Assembly: GCA_030615025.1 (NCBI GenBank) | Contig: JAUXAB010000004.1 | Location: 35,042-99,041, forward strand | Reading direction: 5' to 3' | DNA length: 64,000 bases | Source: Phycisphaerae bacterium | GTDB taxonomy: Bacteria > Planctomycetota > Phycisphaerae > Sedimentisphaerales > Anaerobacaceae | Shown here: positions 44,348 through 53,054 of the stretch, piece by piece | How positions within the stretch are numbered: position 1 is the first letter of the stretch | How the letters are laid out: every line of letters begins with the position of its first letter | Program-made: the position numbers and the translations under genes | Notes under the pieces: model-generated | Seen by the model: only the letters and a program-made list of their open reading frames with translations | What the model was told of the DNA's origin: nothing | Database searches by the model: none

Positions 44348-44974
44348 TCAGGCAACGAGGGTTTTGGCTGTATCGACGGCCGAGGCGGCATCAGGGGAAT
44401 AGCCGTCGGCACCAATCTTGTCGGCGTAGCCCTGGGTTACCGGTGCGCCACCTATCATAACCTTAGCTGAAACGCCGGCATCTTTTAGGGCCTTTACAGT
44501 TTTCTCTATACTCGGCATCGTTGTGGTCAAAAGAGCACTCATACCAACCAAGTGGACCCCGGTGGCTTTGGCCTGCTCAACAAACTTTTCGGGCCCGACA
44601 TCGACACCGAGGTCAACGACTTCAAAGCCGGCTCCTTTCAGCATCATTGCCACTAAATTTTTGCCGATGTCGTGCAAATCACCCTGCACGGTCCCTATTA
44701 GAAACCTTCCGCGTGGCTTGACGCCGGCCTTAGCAAGCTCCGGCTCAAGGATTTCCATCGCCATTTTCATTGCGCGGGCGGCGATAAGCACCTCAGGTAT
44801 GTAAATCTCATTCTTTTTGAAACGGGCGCCAACTACGTCCATACCTGCAATTAATCCCTCATCGAGAACACTTTTAGCCGCTGTGCCCTCTTCAAGGGCT
44901 GCCCTGGTAATTTCCATCGCAGCATTCTGGTCGCCTTTAATAATTGCGTCAGCTAATGCTTTCAAATCTGCCAT
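44348..44974 (-). CDS. corrinoid-binding protein (MtbC/MttC type)
   Basis: About 208 residues; GAGGTGA favours the ATG at 44974, though one two codons upstream is possible. The N-terminal helical cap (LKALADAIIKGDQNAAMEIT, FKKNEIYIPEVLIAARAMK) and the B12 domain with GDLHDIGKNLV (cobalt-ligand His), GFEVVDLGVDV, GMSALLTTTM and VMIGGAPVTQGYA are complete. It carries methyl groups between an MttB-type methyltransferase and an acceptor enzyme. The only MttB-type gene in the window is 20 kb away. It is divergent from the fused ETF gene across a heptad-repeat spacer. Confidence 0.93.
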   Translation of the reverse strand: MADLKALADAIIKGDQNAAMEITRAALEEGTAAKSVLDEGLIAGMDVVGARFKKNEIYIPEVLIAARAMKMAMEILEPELAKAGVKPRGRFLIGTVQGDLHDIGKNLVAMMLKGAGFEVVDLGVDVGPEKFVEQAKATGVHLVGMSALLTTTMPSIEKTVKALKDAGVSAKVMIGGAPVTQGYADKIGADGYSPDAASAVDTAKTLVA

Positions 44975-44984
44975 CTCCATTCAC

Positions 44985-45072
44985 CTCAATTTACCTCAAT
45001 TTACTATTGACTATTTACTATTTTCTATTTACTATTTTCAATAATCAATTGTCAATTGTCAATAGGTAATAG
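44985..45072. repeat. heptad repeat array between the corrinoid and ETF genes
   Basis: The plus strand is divisible into consecutive 7-base units: TTTACTA, TTGACTA, TTTACTA, TTTTCTA, TTTACTA, TTTTCAA, TAATCAA, TTGTCAA, TTGTCAA, TAGGTAA, TAGTATG. The last unit contains the ETF start codon, so the array forms the whole intergenic promoter/leader region. Confidence 0.85.
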
Positions 45073-45073
45073 T

Positions 45074-47170
45074 ATGAGTGATTATATAGTTTTAGTCAAA
45101 CAGGTTCCTGACGTAACACAAATCACCGACAATGCGTTTGACCTCGAGACGGGCACGCTTATCCGGACGCGGCTGGCCAGCGTAATCAACGAGCTGGACT
45201 CGCAGGCACTGGCTTTTGCAAACGAGATGAGACGAGACAGCGGCAGCAGGGGCGGCAAAATCATCGCCTTGACTATGGGCCCGCCGATGGCTGAAGAGGT
45301 TCTGCGATACGCGCTGAGCAGATGTGCCGATATGGTGGTGCTGTTGACCGACAGGGCTCTGGCCGGCGCAGATACCGTGGCGACGGCAAATCCGTTAGCA
45401 TTTGCAGTCAGAAAGATAGTCAAAGAGATACTCAAAGGAAGCAACGACTATTACGTGGTCAGCGGGATGCAATCGGTGGATGGGGACACTGCTCAGGTGC
45501 CGGCACAAATCGCTGAGGAGCTGGGCCTGCCGTGTATGGCTTATGTCACCAAGGCGGAATTCAAGAAGAGGCGGTTTGAATTCACGCGGATTATCAGCGG
45601 CGGCAGCCAGGTGGTTGCTGCTAAGAAACTACCGGCGGTAATAACGGTTGCGAAATATGAGTATCCTCTGTTTGCGACGTTTTCGGGGACGCGGCAGGCA
45701 AACAGGATGGAGATTATTCGCTGGGACAGTGATGATATCAAGGCAAGCCACATCGGTGTTACGGGCTCGAAGACGAGTGTGATACGGGTTTTTCCGCCTG
45801 GCAAAAGCACCAGAAAGTGCCAGCAGGTCGGCGATGCAAAATCATTAGCCAGGCTGCTTGTCGACAGCTTCAAGAGCGGCGACGGTGAAGCTGCACAGGG
45901 CACTGAGGCCCAAACAAGCCGCTACATTCTGCCCGGCAAGCGAGCGGTTAGGTTCGATAGAGGCTTTGAGGGCACGAAGAAAGAAAGTGAAAGTTATAAA
46001 ATCTTAGCTGGCAGGCTCAAGGAGCTCGGTATTACCGAGATTGGTCAGATTGACGATGAGTGCAGGGAAAAGATTCTTGCTACTGCGGGTGAGCATTTCC
46101 ACAAGAAGGCGTTGGAGGATATGATAAATGGCTTTCAGTTGACCGAGCCGAGCTATGCCGGCGAGGTCTGGGTCGTGGCCGAGCACAGCGACGGCGAAGT
46201 GCACCCGGCGACGTTCGAGCTTATCGGCAAGGCGCGCGAGCTTGCGGATTCTCTGGAGACCAAAGTAGGTGTTGCTGTAGCCGGCTACGAGACCGAGCTG
46301 ATGGCAAAGGAATTGATCGCTGCCGGCGCAGACAATATCTACATTATCGAGGATAAGCTGCTAAGCGTATTTGACCCGACTGCGCATCGCAAAGCTATCG
46401 CTGATGCAATAAGTACGTACTGGCCACAAATCGTTCTCTATGCCGCGACTCCACAGGGCAGAATGCTGGCGCCAATGGTTTCATACAGGGTTGGCTGCGG
46501 ACTGACTGCGGACTGCACCGGGCTGAACATTAGGGACAGCTCACGAAATGGCCAGATAGGCATCCTGCTACAAACCAGACCGGCGCTGGGTGGCAACGTT
46601 ATGGCCACTATCCGGACGAAAAATTCAAAAGCACAGATGGCGACGGCAAGGCCGGGCGTTATGAAGAGACTGCCGGCCGATAAGTCAAGAAAAGGCAAAG
46701 TTATCAAACATAAAGTCGAGCTTTCCAAAGACGATGTTAGTCTGGAAATTCTGAAAACGGAGCTGGGCACCGGCGAGGTGAACTTTGAAGCTGACGTGAT
46801 TGTCAGCGGCGGTAAAGGGATGCAAAGCAGGGACAACTACGAACGGCTCGTAGACTTACTTTGCAGCGGCTTAAGCAAAAAATTAGATACGGAGGTTGAA
46901 AAAGGTGCTTCGCGTGCGGCGGTGGAGCAGGGCTTTATTGAGCGCGTGCACCAGGTCGGGCAAACCGGCACTTCCATCGGGCCAAAACTTTACGTTGCCC
47001 TGGGTATATCCGGTGCGATTCAGCACATGATAGGCGTTGCAAACACCGACACTATTGTCGCTATTAACAGTGACCCAAACGCGCCGATACTTAAGCAGTG
47101 CGATTATTATATTGTCGGAAGTGTCGAAGATACCATCCCGCAGTTGGTGCAAGCATTAGAGGTGGAATAA
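45074..47170 (+). CDS. fused electron transfer flavoprotein, beta and alpha subunits in one chain
   Basis: About 698 residues. Residues 1-260 are EtfB (SDYIVLVKQVPDVTQI, INELDSQALAFANEM, GMQSVDGDTAQVPAQIAEEL, RIISGGSQVVAAKKLPAVIT). After a linker with a helical insertion, residues about 360-698 are EtfA, ending with the FAD site VSGGKGMQSRDNYERL, GQTGTSIGPKLYVALGISGA and NTDTIVAINSDPNAPI. Subunits are normally separate genes. ETF shuttles electrons from dehydrogenases to ETF:quinone oxidoreductase, encoded 3 bases downstream. The ribosome site (TAGGTAA) is weak and embedded in heptad repeats. Confidence 0.92.
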   Translation: MSDYIVLVKQVPDVTQITDNAFDLETGTLIRTRLASVINELDSQALAFANEMRRDSGSRGGKIIALTMGPPMAEEVLRYALSRCADMVVLLTDRALAGADTVATANPLAFAVRKIVKEILKGSNDYYVVSGMQSVDGDTAQVPAQIAEELGLPCMAYVTKAEFKKRRFEFTRIISGGSQVVAAKKLPAVITVAKYEYPLFATFSGTRQANRMEIIRWDSDDIKASHIGVTGSKTSVIRVFPPGKSTRKCQQVGDAKSLARLLVDSFKSGDGEAAQGTEAQTSRYILPGKRAVRFDRGFEGTKKESESYKILAGRLKELGITEIGQIDDECREKILATAGEHFHKKALEDMINGFQLTEPSYAGEVWVVAEHSDGEVHPATFELIGKARELADSLETKVGVAVAGYETELMAKELIAAGADNIYIIEDKLLSVFDPTAHRKAIADAISTYWPQIVLYAATPQGRMLAPMVSYRVGCGLTADCTGLNIRDSSRNGQIGILLQTRPALGGNVMATIRTKNSKAQMATARPGVMKRLPADKSRKGKVIKHKVELSKDDVSLEILKTELGTGEVNFEADVIVSGGKGMQSRDNYERLVDLLCSGLSKKLDTEVEKGASRAAVEQGFIERVHQVGQTGTSIGPKLYVALGISGAIQHMIGVANTDTIVAINSDPNAPILKQCDYYIVGSVEDTIPQLVQALEVE

Positions 47171-47173
47171 GAA

Positions 47174-48844
47174 GTGGCAAAGAATAACGAGTACAACAAG
47201 GTATCGGTATTGATAGTCGGTGGTGGGCCGGCCGGTCTGGCGTGTGCGATACAGCTCAAAAGCGAAAAGCCGGAGATTGACGTCTGCGTGATAGACAAAT
47301 CAGCCGAGCCGGGTAATCATAATCTCTCCGGTGCGGTCTTAGAGGGTGAGGCGCTGCATACACTGCTGGATTCGGCTGTTCCCGGCTGGCAGGAGAGCGA
47401 AGCTGCCAAAGATGTGTTAGGCAAAAAGGTCGACAAAGATAATGTGATGTTCTTTTTGGGAAAGAAGCTGTCATTTAACATTTTCTTTGTGATCAAACTT
47501 GCAAAGAGGCTTGGACTGAGTTTTGGCCAAATGATACACAAAGGCGACTACATCGTGTCGATAAGCAAGCTGACCAAGTGGATGGGACAGATTGCGAAAG
47601 ACCTTGGCGCCGAAGTTCTGCCCGGCTTTGCAGGCGCAGATATTATTCTCGATGGAACGGCTGAAAGGTCAGTAGGTGTCAAGCTCGTTGACCAAGGGCT
47701 TGATAGAGAGGGCAATAAGCAGTTGAACTTCGTCGAAGGCGAAGTTATAAATTCTAAGTTTGTGGTGCTGGCCGAGGGATGCGACGGGCTTTTGACGGAA
47801 AAATTTATAGAAAAGGCGAAGCTGCAGAGACAATCGCCTCAGCTTTACTCGGTAGGAGTCAAAGAGGTTATAAAGGTAAGCAGCGAGCAGTACCAAAAAT
47901 TCGGCGACGACCGTGTGGTTCACGCGATGGGCTATCCTATCTGGGTGCCTTTTGTCGGGCCGGGGATGTTCGGCGGCGGAATCTGCTATCCGGTTGGTGA
48001 CGACCATATTGCTGTGGGGATGATTGTCGGTGCCGACTGGAAATACTGCGACTTTAATCCACAGGATGCGCTGACGAACTTCAAGAATCACCGCTTTATA
48101 AAGCAGTTTATCGATGGCGGCGAGGTCGTCGAAACCGGTGCGAAGATGATTCCCGAGGGCGGATACTACGCTGTTCCAAGGGACCCACAAACCGGCACCA
48201 TCGGCAAAGGCAATGTGCTGATACTTGGTGACGGTGCCGGCTTTGTAAATATGCTCAAAATCAAGGGACTGCATAACGCTATTGATTCCGGCATCAAAGC
48301 AGGGCAGGCGATTGCCGAAACTATAAATAACCCGGAAGCAGCAGCGGCCAGATACACCGAGCTGATTGACCAATCGGCGGTTGCCGGAGAAATGGAGTCG
48401 GCGAAGAGCTTCCGGCAGACAGTTGCAAGGTTTGGACCTTTGCAGGGGATGCCGTTATCTATTTTTGGCGGGCTGCTGCCGAGGTTCAGGGTTGAGGGAG
48501 ACTACGAGGCGATGACAATCGCTCGATACCGGCTCAAACCGAATCAGCAGTTCGATAAAGATACGTTTACAGCAATGGCGGCGACCGAGCATCGGGAAGA
48601 GCAGCCGTCACATCTAACGATTCTGGATTCTGAGGTTTGTAAGACCAAATGCACGCCGAGGTTCAATAGTCCCTGCATTACGTTCTGTCCGGCTGGGGTG
48701 TACGAGATGGTGCACGATGAAGTTGAGCCGGCCAATCCATCGAACTGTCTGCACTGCAAGAGCTGCCAGAGGAAGTGTCCGTTCGACAATATCCGATGGA
48801 CGGTCCCTGAAGGCGGCGGCGGGCCACGCTATAAGCGAATGTAG
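47174..48844 (+). CDS. electron transfer flavoprotein:ubiquinone oxidoreductase
   Basis: 556 residues from a GTG directly after the fused ETF. FAD-binding SVLIVGGGPAGLACAIQLK, the ETF-QO signature NHNLSGAVLEGEALHTLL, the quinone-side helix region and NVLILGDGAGFVNMLKIKGL are present. The C-terminus is a ferredoxin-like domain: CKTKCTPRFNSPCITFCPAG and NCLHCKSCQRKCPFDNI supply the [4Fe-4S] ligands. It passes ETF electrons into the quinone pool. No dehydrogenase feeding the ETF is encoded nearby. Confidence 0.94.
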   Translation: MAKNNEYNKVSVLIVGGGPAGLACAIQLKSEKPEIDVCVIDKSAEPGNHNLSGAVLEGEALHTLLDSAVPGWQESEAAKDVLGKKVDKDNVMFFLGKKLSFNIFFVIKLAKRLGLSFGQMIHKGDYIVSISKLTKWMGQIAKDLGAEVLPGFAGADIILDGTAERSVGVKLVDQGLDREGNKQLNFVEGEVINSKFVVLAEGCDGLLTEKFIEKAKLQRQSPQLYSVGVKEVIKVSSEQYQKFGDDRVVHAMGYPIWVPFVGPGMFGGGICYPVGDDHIAVGMIVGADWKYCDFNPQDALTNFKNHRFIKQFIDGGEVVETGAKMIPEGGYYAVPRDPQTGTIGKGNVLILGDGAGFVNMLKIKGLHNAIDSGIKAGQAIAETINNPEAAAARYTELIDQSAVAGEMESAKSFRQTVARFGPLQGMPLSIFGGLLPRFRVEGDYEAMTIARYRLKPNQQFDKDTFTAMAATEHREEQPSHLTILDSEVCKTKCTPRFNSPCITFCPAGVYEMVHDEVEPANPSNCLHCKSCQRKCPFDNIRWTVPEGGGGPRYKRM

Positions 48845-48898
48845 AACACAGCTTCTTTTATTACGGCTAAATAGCCTACCACATTACATTTCACCAAA

Positions 48899-49048
48899 AT
48901 GGGTCGGGATTTAAGCGCTGCAAATAGCGCAAATGCGAGATTTGCGGGGAAAAATCTTGACTCAAGAACGTATCGATGGTATGTTGAAGTAAGTGATGGA
49001 TATATAACTACTACAAGCCAGATATGGAATTTTACAACTACTTCATAG
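48899..49048 (+). pseudogene. remnant of a fibronectin-III-like secreted-protein domain
   Basis: A 49-codon frame ends with TYRWYVEVSDGYITTTSQIW followed by NFTTTS and a stop. This pattern (Y-W-x-V-x-V-x-D-G...T-x-W-x-F-T-T) is the last strands of FN3-type domains common in large planctomycete secreted proteins. No ribosome site or upstream domain remains, so it is a broken gene end. Confidence 0.5.
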
Positions 49049-49106
49049 GTTAAAAGAAAAGTTTAAATAATTAACAACTTTTCCATAGTAATATAGGAGG
49101 TATTAA

Positions 49107-50561
49107 ATGTTAGCATCATTAGAAGAGATGATTGTAACTAAACCTACTGAAAAATCTTTAGTTGCAAAAATAGGAAATTCTGGTTTCTTGGGGAGAGTTA
49201 GCAGATATATGAGAAGGATAAGTAATAGAGTAACCAAATATTGGAAACCAGCAGGGTGTGTTACCGCAGCAACAACATTAGCTTTGTTAGTAGGAACAGC
49301 AGCAAAGATAGCTAAGGCAGCAACATATCATGATGTTAAACCAGAGCAAAGTATAAAATCTCCCATTAATAATACAAAAGATACTGAAGATGTGTATGGC
49401 AATGACATTTTTGTTGCTAACACTAATACAGAAGAAAATGGACATTTCATAAGGGCGGTTATTGATAACAGAGGGAATTTCATTGTAGCGTGGCGAGATA
49501 TAGGCGGCCCTGGCTTGGGTTTAGCTCAACGATTCGATAGAAATGGAAACAGAATTGAAGATGAATTTTTAATTGCTGATAATGGCGATGCATATAATTT
49601 CGATGTTGCTATGGCCAGTGATGGCTATCATATCCTCACATGGAGAGGAATATATGCACAAAGATATGATAAAAATGGAAACAAAATAGGAGGTATATTA
49701 AACGTTGGTGATGGATGTGAGCCTAGCATAGCAATGAATGAAGAAAAGGAGTTTGTTATAACCTATCAGGCTCTATATAGAGATGATGATGGTTTTGGAG
49801 TTTTCGGCCAAAGATTTAATAAGGATGGAAACAAACTCGGAGGTGAATTTCAAGTTAATACTTACACACCTGGTGAGCAACAGCATCCAGTAGTAGCTAA
49901 GGCTCCAAATGGGGACTTTGTTGTAGCTTGGGAAAGCGGTTGGGGCCAAGACGGTTCTCGATTTGGAATTTTTGCTCAAAGATATGATAAAAATGGAAAC
50001 AGACTTGAAGGGGAATTTCAGGTCAATACTTACACAGAAGATGATCAAGCATATCCAAATATGGCCATGGATTCTCAGGGAAATTTTATAATAACATGGG
50101 CTTCTGGGTGGCGCCAGGAGTGGGAGGCTTATGCCCAGCGATTCAGAAATGATGGAAGCCGCATTGGTGGTGAATTTCAGGTTAATATTGACTATCCTTG
50201 TGGTGGTGGCGGATATCCTAGCACAGCTATGGATTCTGAAGGGAATTTTGCCATAACATGGAGCTCTGGTTGGTTTGGGGGAGAAGTTTATGCCCAGCGA
50301 TTCAGAAATGATGGAAGCCGCATTGGTGGTGAATTTCAGGTTAATAGTTATACTATTGGGGAGCAATATGCATCAAGAGCAGCAATGAATGACAATAAGG
50401 ACCTTATTTTTACATGGGGTAGTGGAGAAGGTAATTCTAATGAAAAGGTTTTCGCCAAAATCTTCCACTTCTACAATCCAGCAGACCTCAACAAAGATGG
50501 TTTTGTTGATTTTAAAGATTTTGCAATATTTTCAGATAATTGGCTTGAAAGAGGGCCGTGA
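49107..50561 (+). CDS. secreted repeat protein with dockerin-like tail
   Basis: 484 residues; AGGAGG precedes the ATG. An unusually long N-terminal region (about 50 residues) comes before the export helix VTAATTLALLVGTAAKIAKA. From about residue 110 there are seven or more units of about 50 residues of the form A-M-D-S-x-G-N-F-x-I-T-W-x-S-G ... Q-R-F-D-x-N-G-x-R-I-G-G-E-F-Q-V-N-T-Y, likely blades of a beta-propeller. The end, PADLNKDGFVDFKDFAIFSD, is a dockerin-like half-site. It is visibly more AT-rich than the neighbouring ETF and mre genes. Two units share an identical 59-base DNA segment. Confidence 0.82.
   Translation: MLASLEEMIVTKPTEKSLVAKIGNSGFLGRVSRYMRRISNRVTKYWKPAGCVTAATTLALLVGTAAKIAKAATYHDVKPEQSIKSPINNTKDTEDVYGNDIFVANTNTEENGHFIRAVIDNRGNFIVAWRDIGGPGLGLAQRFDRNGNRIEDEFLIADNGDAYNFDVAMASDGYHILTWRGIYAQRYDKNGNKIGGILNVGDGCEPSIAMNEEKEFVITYQALYRDDDGFGVFGQRFNKDGNKLGGEFQVNTYTPGEQQHPVVAKAPNGDFVVAWESGWGQDGSRFGIFAQRYDKNGNRLEGEFQVNTYTEDDQAYPNMAMDSQGNFIITWASGWRQEWEAYAQRFRNDGSRIGGEFQVNIDYPCGGGGYPSTAMDSEGNFAITWSSGWFGGEVYAQRFRNDGSRIGGEFQVNSYTIGEQYASRAAMNDNKDLIFTWGSGEGNSNEKVFAKIFHFYNPADLNKDGFVDFKDFAIFSDNWLERGP
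50129..50346 (+). repeat. pair of identical 59-bp segments within the repeat protein gene
   Basis: Bases 50129-50187 and 50288-50346 are identical and 159 bases apart, exactly 53 codons, one protein repeat unit. The identity at silent positions indicates recent unit duplication or gene conversion. Confidence 0.9.
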
Positions 50562-51034
50562 CTTGAATTTCTCGATAATGTCATATCGTTGGCTTGAAGA
50601 TTACAGGGAATAAGTTCGTCCTTCGTAGACAGATGATAAAACGGTAAGAAGAGGTACCCGGAACTCCGGCGGTTTAGCCGGATTCGCCGAAGGCGAATTG
50701 CCCCCACTCTTTCGGGCGACACATTTCAGAATATAAAATCAAGAACCTGGAATCCCGCAATACACAATTCGATACTCGCTATTTGATATTCAATATTTGC
50801 CCCCCAACTACCGCCCTTTCTATATAGGACCTGGAAACCTGGTAACTCCTATAAAAACGCCACAGTCGGGACAATATTTTAGCTATGGTGTGAAAGAGAG
50901 GGCCTACGTAAAGCGGGGTTTTTATAAAACCGATAGCGGTAATGTGGGGCCTGACTGTGGAGGCTGAATCCGGCAAAGGCGGGCGCCTCTTGTCGGAGAT
51001 ATTCCGGGGAATGAACGAACAGAGAGGATGAGGT
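50562..51034. other. spacer containing leader motif copy A
   Basis: The first 250 bases hold a small hairpin (TTCGCCGAAGGCGAA) and low-complexity sequence and no gene. The distal half is the structured leader motif described at 50823-50960. Confidence 0.5.
50823..50960 (+). ncRNA. candidate structured RNA leader, copy A (before the amidase-like gene)
   Basis: The plus strand has a first hairpin TATAGGA/TCCTATA (50823-50853), a closing stem CCACAGTC/GACTGTGG (50860-50867 with 50953-50960), and inside it GGTGTGAAAGAG, GTAAAGCG and ATAAAACCGATA, the last forming a small ACCG/CGGT hairpin. The same ordered words and stems recur at 51731-51875 before mreB with compensating base changes. No known riboswitch class could be assigned by eye. 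Confidence 0.5.
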
Positions 51035-51583
51035 ATGTCAGTTCAGTCAAGGGAGGCAAAAGTTCTTGTAGCACTGGCGCTCTCAATGGCAGCAGGGATA
51101 ATAATTTTAAGGGCCCTGGGTAATAATCCTCCCTCTGCCGGCGCATTTTGTCTTTCACGCTATCACCAGGTCGTTCCTGTCGAAGAAGCTATTTTGTCTC
51201 GAGCCGGCCAACCGCCTGGGCGCTGGAGCGGCATCGAGATTTACTATAGCGGCACCAAGTCGGGCAACATTCAGCAGTTAGCCTTTTTGAGCGGCCTGGC
51301 CAATCCCGAAGATATCAACTGCCATTTTGTTATCTGCAATGGGCTTGGTGGCGGCGACGGCCAAATACAACCAACCGAAAAATGGCAAAGACAACGGCCG
51401 GTGAATCGTGACGAGCCACGAAGCGCCGGTGGGGGACAGACTATCTACATTTGTGTTATAGCCGACGGCAAAACTGCTCACCCAACCGATTTGCAGATAA
51501 AAATGACAGAGGCATTGGTACAAGAGCTGTGCAGGGAATTTGACATTCGGTCCGAATCCATCCACTACCCCGGCGACTGGTAA
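51035..51583 (+). CDS. N-acetylmuramoyl-L-alanine amidase-like (Amidase_2/PGRP) protein, possibly inactive
   Basis: 182 residues with one N-terminal membrane helix (VLVALALSMAAGIIIL). The body resembles the Amidase_2/PGRP fold: WSGIEIYYSGTKSGN in the place of the first zinc-histidine strand, NCHFVICNGLGGGDGQIQPT, WQRQRP, and the closing IHYPGDW. At the usual His-His-Ser position it has Tyr-Tyr-Ser, and a clear C-terminal zinc ligand pair is not seen, so it may bind peptidoglycan without cleaving it. Location just upstream of mreB-mreC supports a wall-related task. GAGAGGATGAGGT precedes the ATG. Confidence 0.7.
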   Translation: MSVQSREAKVLVALALSMAAGIIILRALGNNPPSAGAFCLSRYHQVVPVEEAILSRAGQPPGRWSGIEIYYSGTKSGNIQQLAFLSGLANPEDINCHFVICNGLGGGDGQIQPTEKWQRQRPVNRDEPRSAGGGQTIYICVIADGKTAHPTDLQIKMTEALVQELCREFDIRSESIHYPGDW

Positions 51584-51943
51584 TAACAACCGGGCGGGGG
51601 ACGCCGCAAAACGAGAACCTGCGGAAGAACCACGAATCAGGAAATACTCCTATTATTAATTGGTGATTGGTAATTGGTAATCATTTAACCAGTTACCATT
51701 TACCATTTAACCACTTAACTATTTAACCAATATAGGACTTTGATACCTGGTTGGTCTTATAAAAATACCGAAACGCCGAGTGCTCCGCAGGTGCGTGTGA
51801 AGAGGCAGAATCTGCATAAAGTGCAAATTCGATAAAACCGATATGAGACAGCGGATGGTTATCGGTGATGGCGTATAGGCTAAGCGCTAAAATAGGATGC
51901 TGGCGCGGTCAAGTGAATTGAATATTAAGACAAGGAGTCAAAA
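51584..51943. other. spacer with heptad/octad repeats and leader motif copy B
   Basis: Bases 51655-51730 are a degenerate short-unit repeat (ATTGGTG, ATTGGTA, ATTGGTA, then AGTTACC, ATTTACC, ATTTAACC, ACTTAACT, ATTTAACC). The rest is the structured leader before mreB. No gene. Confidence 0.6.
51731..51875 (+). ncRNA. candidate structured RNA leader, copy B (before mreB)
   Basis: The first hairpin is TATAGGAC/GTCTTATA (51731-51738 with 51754-51761), where a G-U pair replaces a G-C of copy A. The enclosing stem is ACGCC/GGCGT (51773-51777 with 51870-51874), different bases from copy A. The inner words GTGTGAAGAG, GCATAAAGTGC and ATAAAACCGATA are conserved, and ACCGAT pairs with ATCGGT. The motif ends about 70 bases before the mreB ATG, as in copy A. 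Confidence 0.5.
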
Positions 51944-53002
51944 ATGCTACTTAACGCCATCTCAGGCTGGTTCAGTATGGATATGGGTATCGACCTCGGT
52001 ACCTGCACTACCCTGGTTTGTGTCCGCGATGAAGGTATTGTCCTCAATGAACCCTCCGTAGTTGCCGTTCGCAAAGGAACGAACATCGTTCTGAGCAACG
52101 GTGAAGCAGTTGGGCTGGTCGCACACGAAATGCTCGGCAAAACGCCCGGCTCGATTAGCGCAATAAGACCTCTCAAAGACGGCGTAATCAGCGACTTCGA
52201 AGTCACCGAGGCGATGTTGGGCTGCTTTATCCGCAAAGTTCACGGCAGCAGGGGCGGGCTGGTCAGGCCTCGAGTGGTAATCGCTGTGCCAAGCGGAATA
52301 ACCGCGGTTGAACGCCGCGCCGTCATAGATAGTGCCGAACGGGCTGGTGCACGCAGGGTCTACCTGGTTGATGAGCCGATGGCAGCGGGAATTGGAGCTA
52401 ACCTGCCAATCACAGACCCTACCGCCTCAATGATTGTCGATATTGGGGGTGGAACGACGGAAGTTGCAATAATGAGTCTGGGTGACATCGCCAGCTGTGA
52501 ATCGATTCGTGTCGGCGGGAACGATATGGATGAGGCAGTAATCAACCATCTTAAAAGGGCATACAACCTGCTTATCGGCGTGACAAGCGCAGAAAAAGTC
52601 AAGATACAAATCGGCTCTGCTGCTCCGCTGGAAGAGGAATTGACGATGGAGGTGGCCGGCAGAGACACGATTTCGGGTCTGCCGAGAAAAATCCTTATAA
52701 CAAGTGAGGAAATCCGTGAAGCGCTGCGTGAGCCCATCGGTACAATCGTAGATACGGTCACGGCAACGCTGGAAAAAACCAAACCGGAATTAGCTGCCGA
52801 TTTGATCGACAACGGCGTACATATTTGCGGGGGCGGGTCACTTCTGCGGGGAATAGATACGGTACTGGCAAATGCAACCGGCCTGGACGTCTATAGAGTC
52901 GAGGACCCGATAAGCTGTGTAGCTCGCGGTACCAGCGTCTACCTGGAAAATCTGGAGCTGTGGAAGGATACGATGGACCACAGCGAGCATGAGTGGATGT
53001 AA
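51944..53002 (+). CDS. mreB: rod shape-determining protein MreB
   Basis: 352 residues, the standard size of this bacterial actin. Phosphate-1 loop MGIDLGTCTTLV, the connecting motif VIAVPSGITAVERRAVIDSA, phosphate-2 VDIGGGTTEVAIMSLG, the nucleotide segment ITSEEIREALREP and the adenosine motif NGVHICGGGSLLRGID are all present. The N-terminal amphipathic end LLNAISGWF would place filaments at the membrane. AAGGAGTCAAAA is a strong ribosome site. It guides elongation-phase wall synthesis with the mreC that follows. Confidence 0.97.
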   Translation: MLLNAISGWFSMDMGIDLGTCTTLVCVRDEGIVLNEPSVVAVRKGTNIVLSNGEAVGLVAHEMLGKTPGSISAIRPLKDGVISDFEVTEAMLGCFIRKVHGSRGGLVRPRVVIAVPSGITAVERRAVIDSAERAGARRVYLVDEPMAAGIGANLPITDPTASMIVDIGGGTTEVAIMSLGDIASCESIRVGGNDMDEAVINHLKRAYNLLIGVTSAEKVKIQIGSAAPLEEELTMEVAGRDTISGLPRKILITSEEIREALREPIGTIVDTVTATLEKTKPELAADLIDNGVHICGGGSLLRGIDTVLANATGLDVYRVEDPISCVARGTSVYLENLELWKDTMDHSEHEWM

Positions 53003-53054
53003 AAGCACTGTTGATTAGCATCTGAACGTCGTCGTATCTTGTCAGGGACGGGAC

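Noticed and set aside
44985..45072. CRISPR array
   Set aside because: Units are 7 bases and contiguous, with no spacer sequences and no cas genes in the window.
50823..51875. Leader motif as a cyclic-di-GMP-I riboswitch
   Set aside because: A few words (TAAAG, AACCGAT, AGCGG) recall that class, but the conserved GCAAACC and CGCAAAG core is absent, so I leave it unassigned.
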